A stretch of 64,000 bases of DNA from Caprella mutica (taxonomy: Eukaryota; Arthropoda; Malacostraca; Amphipoda; Caprellidae): positions 434,001-498,000 of the forward strand of contig CANNZV010000503.1 in the NCBI GenBank assembly GCA_947561585.1, read 5' to 3'. Numbering within the stretch: position 1 is the first letter of the stretch; each line of letters opens with the position of its first letter. This document shows positions 61,609-64,000 of the stretch, piece after piece. The translations under genes and the position numbers were made by a program. The notes beneath the pieces were generated by a model that was not told where the DNA came from, did not search any database, and saw only the letters and a program-made list of their open reading frames with translations.

Positions 61609-62774
61609 AACGGTATATAACTGTGGTAGAAAGGATACATGAAACAATCTAATTTTTAATTATACTTGAACTCAAATTTTTATCTTCATATAAATACAAT
61701 AATTATGTTAAAGATTTTGAAGATTTGAAGCAACGTTTAAACTGACAATAGGAATGCTGACATTAGACAAACAAATAGCATTGAATATAAATTAAATGTA
61801 CATATATGCAGGGAGACCAACAAAAAATGTATACAAATATGAATTAAATCTTTTTTTCTTTTACCAAAATCCACGAGAGGAATATACGAGAAAAGACAAC
61901 AAAACTATAACAAGTCAATAAGTAACTACAATAATACAATACAGTATATATGAGTCTATGACACCACATTTTTCGATTTATTTTTTCAATTTTTAATATA
62001 ACAACAAAAGGCGTACCTTAGCTTTGACCCTCTCAGTCGAATGTGAAGTACATCATTATCAAAAACTGCCTTCTAAAACAATGTTGAAAATTTTAATTTC
62101 TAATAAAAATCTAATTTTAAATAGTGATTAATAAGGTAGTGACAATATACTTTTAAAATATTAGAAGAAATGAATTGGTATCGAATACTATATACCTCTG
62201 ATTTAGAACCATTCATTATTGTTAGTGTTTAATTCTCTCCGTCTATAATATTTTCAAGATCTATGATTTTAAAAGCTTATTGTCACAACCCTAATGAATA
62301 ACTTTGATCAATAAAGAGTACTGTTTTCATTAATATTGTAAAGTTAATACAATAAATTATAGATTATTTATATAATTGGCAGTACATGTTTAGTAAGTAA
62401 TAGTAGACAATTGTGGTCAGAAGATTCTCCCAAGGATTATTAAACCACTATATGCCATGTCAGCAGTTTTGGGTCGATATGTTCTGCCAACGTACAGTTA
62501 ACAGTAAGAGTTATTGGCCAAATCTTTTCTTATCTACTGTATCCATGGGGTACTGTTATTGAAACTAATATTTCCCTCCTTCCCACCTTTACAATATTCA
62601 CTAAAATTTGAGGTGCAATAAAGGTAAATAGGAAAGCAGTTCTGAATTGAAGTATAATTCCTATCTTCTCTTCCAGTAAAGAGAAAATTTATTCAAAATT
62701 GTTTTCAAAACTTTTTCAGGTGGGTAAGTAATATTGTTGAGTCTATCTAATTTTATAATATTTGACACCTATTT
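61609..62774. other. AT-rich sequence; isolated transposon-end-like motif at 61809-61834
   Basis: cagggagaccaacaaaaaat resembles the end of the 2.77-kb MITE (cagtgtgtccgcaaaaaat) but no partner end was found. No gene recognised. Confidence 0.45.
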
Positions 62775-64000
62775 TACTATCGACTACTCTTGGTATCGAC
62801 TACTCTTGGTATCAACTACTCATGGTATCAACTACTCATGGTATCGACTACTCTTGGTATCAACTACTCTTGGTATCAACTACTCTTGGTATTAACTACT
62901 CATGGTATAGACTACTTTTGGTATCAACTATTCTTGGTATCAACTACTCTTGGTATCAACTACTCATGGTATCGACTACTCTTGGTATCAACTACTCTTG
63001 GTATTAACTACTCATGGTATCGACTACTCATGGTATCAACTACTCTTGGTATCAACTACTCTTGGTATCAACTACTCTTGGTATTAACTACTCATGGTAT
63101 AGACTACTCTTGGTATCAACTACTCTTGGTATTAACTACTCTTGGTATTAACTACTCATGGTATAGACTACTCTTGGTATCAACTACTCTTGGTATTAAC
63201 TACTCATGGTATCGACTACTCTTGGTATCAACTACTCTTGGTATCAACTACTCTTGGTATTAACTACTCTTGGTATCAACTACTCTTGGTATCAACTACT
63301 CTTGGAATCAACAACTCTTGGTATTAACTACTCATGGTATCAACTACTCTTGGTATCAACTACTTTTGGTATCGACTACTCTTGGTATCAACTACTCTTG
63401 GTATCAACTACTCTTGGTATTAACTACTCATGGTATAGACTACTTTTGGTATCAACTATTCTTGGTATCAACTACTCTTGGTATCAACTACTCATGGTAT
63501 CGACTACTCTTGGTATCAACTACTCTTGGTATTAACTACTCATGGTATCGACTACTCATGGTATCAACTACTCTTGGTATCAACTACTCTTGGTATCAAC
63601 TACTCTTGGTATTAACTACTCATGGTATAGACTACTCTTGGTATCAACTACTCTTGGTATTAACTACTCTTGGTATTAACTACTCATGGTATAGACTACT
63701 CTTGGTATCAACTACTCTTGGTATTAACTACTCATGGTATCGACTACTCTTGGTATCAACTACTCTTGGTATCAACTACTCTTGGTATTAACTACTCTTG
63801 GTATCAACTACTCTTGGTATCAACTACTCTTGGAATCAACAACTCTTGGTATTAACTACTCATGGTATCAACTACTCTTGGTATCAACTACTTTTGGTAT
63901 CAACTACTCTTGGTATCAACTACTCTTGGTATCAACTACTCTTGTTATCAACTACTCTTGTTATCAACTACTCTTGGTATCAACTACTCTTGGTATCAAC
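62775..64000. repeat. 16-bp satellite (tactcttggtatcaac) with 528-bp higher-order repeat; runs off the window
   Basis: About 76 copies of a 16-bp unit with variants at two sites (ctt/cat and caac/taac/cgac/agac). The variant pattern around 62911 (acttttggtatcaactattc) recurs at 63439, and other landmarks share the same 528-bp offset (33 units), so a block has been tandemly duplicated. The array continues past 64000. Because 16 is not a multiple of three the + strand is open in all phases, giving Tyr/Leu/Thr-rich pseudo-peptides of up to 173 residues. Confidence 0.97.

Noticed and set aside
62762..63855. Several + strand frames up to 173 codons
   Set aside because: All lie in the 16-bp satellite and are the same repeat read in different phases.
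1..64000. A novel multi-gene biological system (defence, biosynthesis or similar)
   Set aside because: No cluster of adjoining intact genes exists here; all recognisable coding sequence is transposase, and the rest is repeats or unconfirmed exon candidates.

Overview
This is AT-rich animal-type nuclear DNA, probably from an invertebrate and most likely an arthropod. The evidence is the low GC, the lack of dense coding, satellite arrays, Tc1/mariner, pogo-like, piggyBac-like, Harbinger-like and Mutator-like transposable elements, and eukaryotic splice-type signals. A copepod such as a sea louse would fit the repeat and Tc1 load, but nothing here proves the taxon. I found no complete host protein-coding gene, no rRNA gene and no intact tRNA gene. 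The window reads as intergenic or long-intron sequence.

Layout. 0-13 kb: featureless AT-rich DNA with a 177-bp mariner-type MITE (2.77 kb), 17-bp and 27-bp tandem arrays (4.3, 7.4 kb), an ~0.8-kb inverted-repeat element (6.0-6.8 kb), a perfect hairpin (8.8 kb), a possible exon (9.96 kb) and an 18-20-bp array (12.9 kb). 13-18 kb: a SINE-like repeat with a tRNA-like head and four ~130-bp repeats (13.3-13.9 kb), a 753-bp Mutator-like element with a 9-bp target duplication (14.09-14.84 kb) and a decayed long-TIR element with a transposase remnant (17.1-17.9 kb). 19.9-24.5 kb: three satellite blocks, including a 1.73-kb foldback-like structure (21.18-22.91 kb) whose long inverted arms are themselves tandem repeats. 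27-39 kb: repeats built on a tagcggc motif, a piggyBac transposase relic (32.3 kb), a 37-bp array and an 18-copy array of a 39-bp palindromic unit (37.9-38.6 kb).

41.8-42.9 kb: a nested pair, in which an 872-bp TTAA-flanked foldback element sits inside a ~200-bp pogo-like MITE. 43-50 kb: two splice-bounded candidate exons and several small tandem arrays. 53-56.7 kb: two Tc1-family elements of different lineages lie 0.5 kb apart. The first is an old DD34E copy riddled with stops. The second is a younger DD37E copy with two frameshifts and nearly intact IR/DR ends. Next to the second lies a GC-rich 86-codon open frame of unknown origin (56.74-57.0 kb). 60.4-61.6 kb: a 1-kb Harbinger-like element followed by a 158-bp GC-rich MITE. 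62.8 kb to the window end: a 16-bp satellite with a 528-bp higher-order repeat.

The genes do not form a pathway. The coding content is transposase, all of it broken. The most unusual structures are the foldback element, the palindromic satellite, the nested TTAA/pogo insertion and several elements whose termini are built from short phrase repeats.
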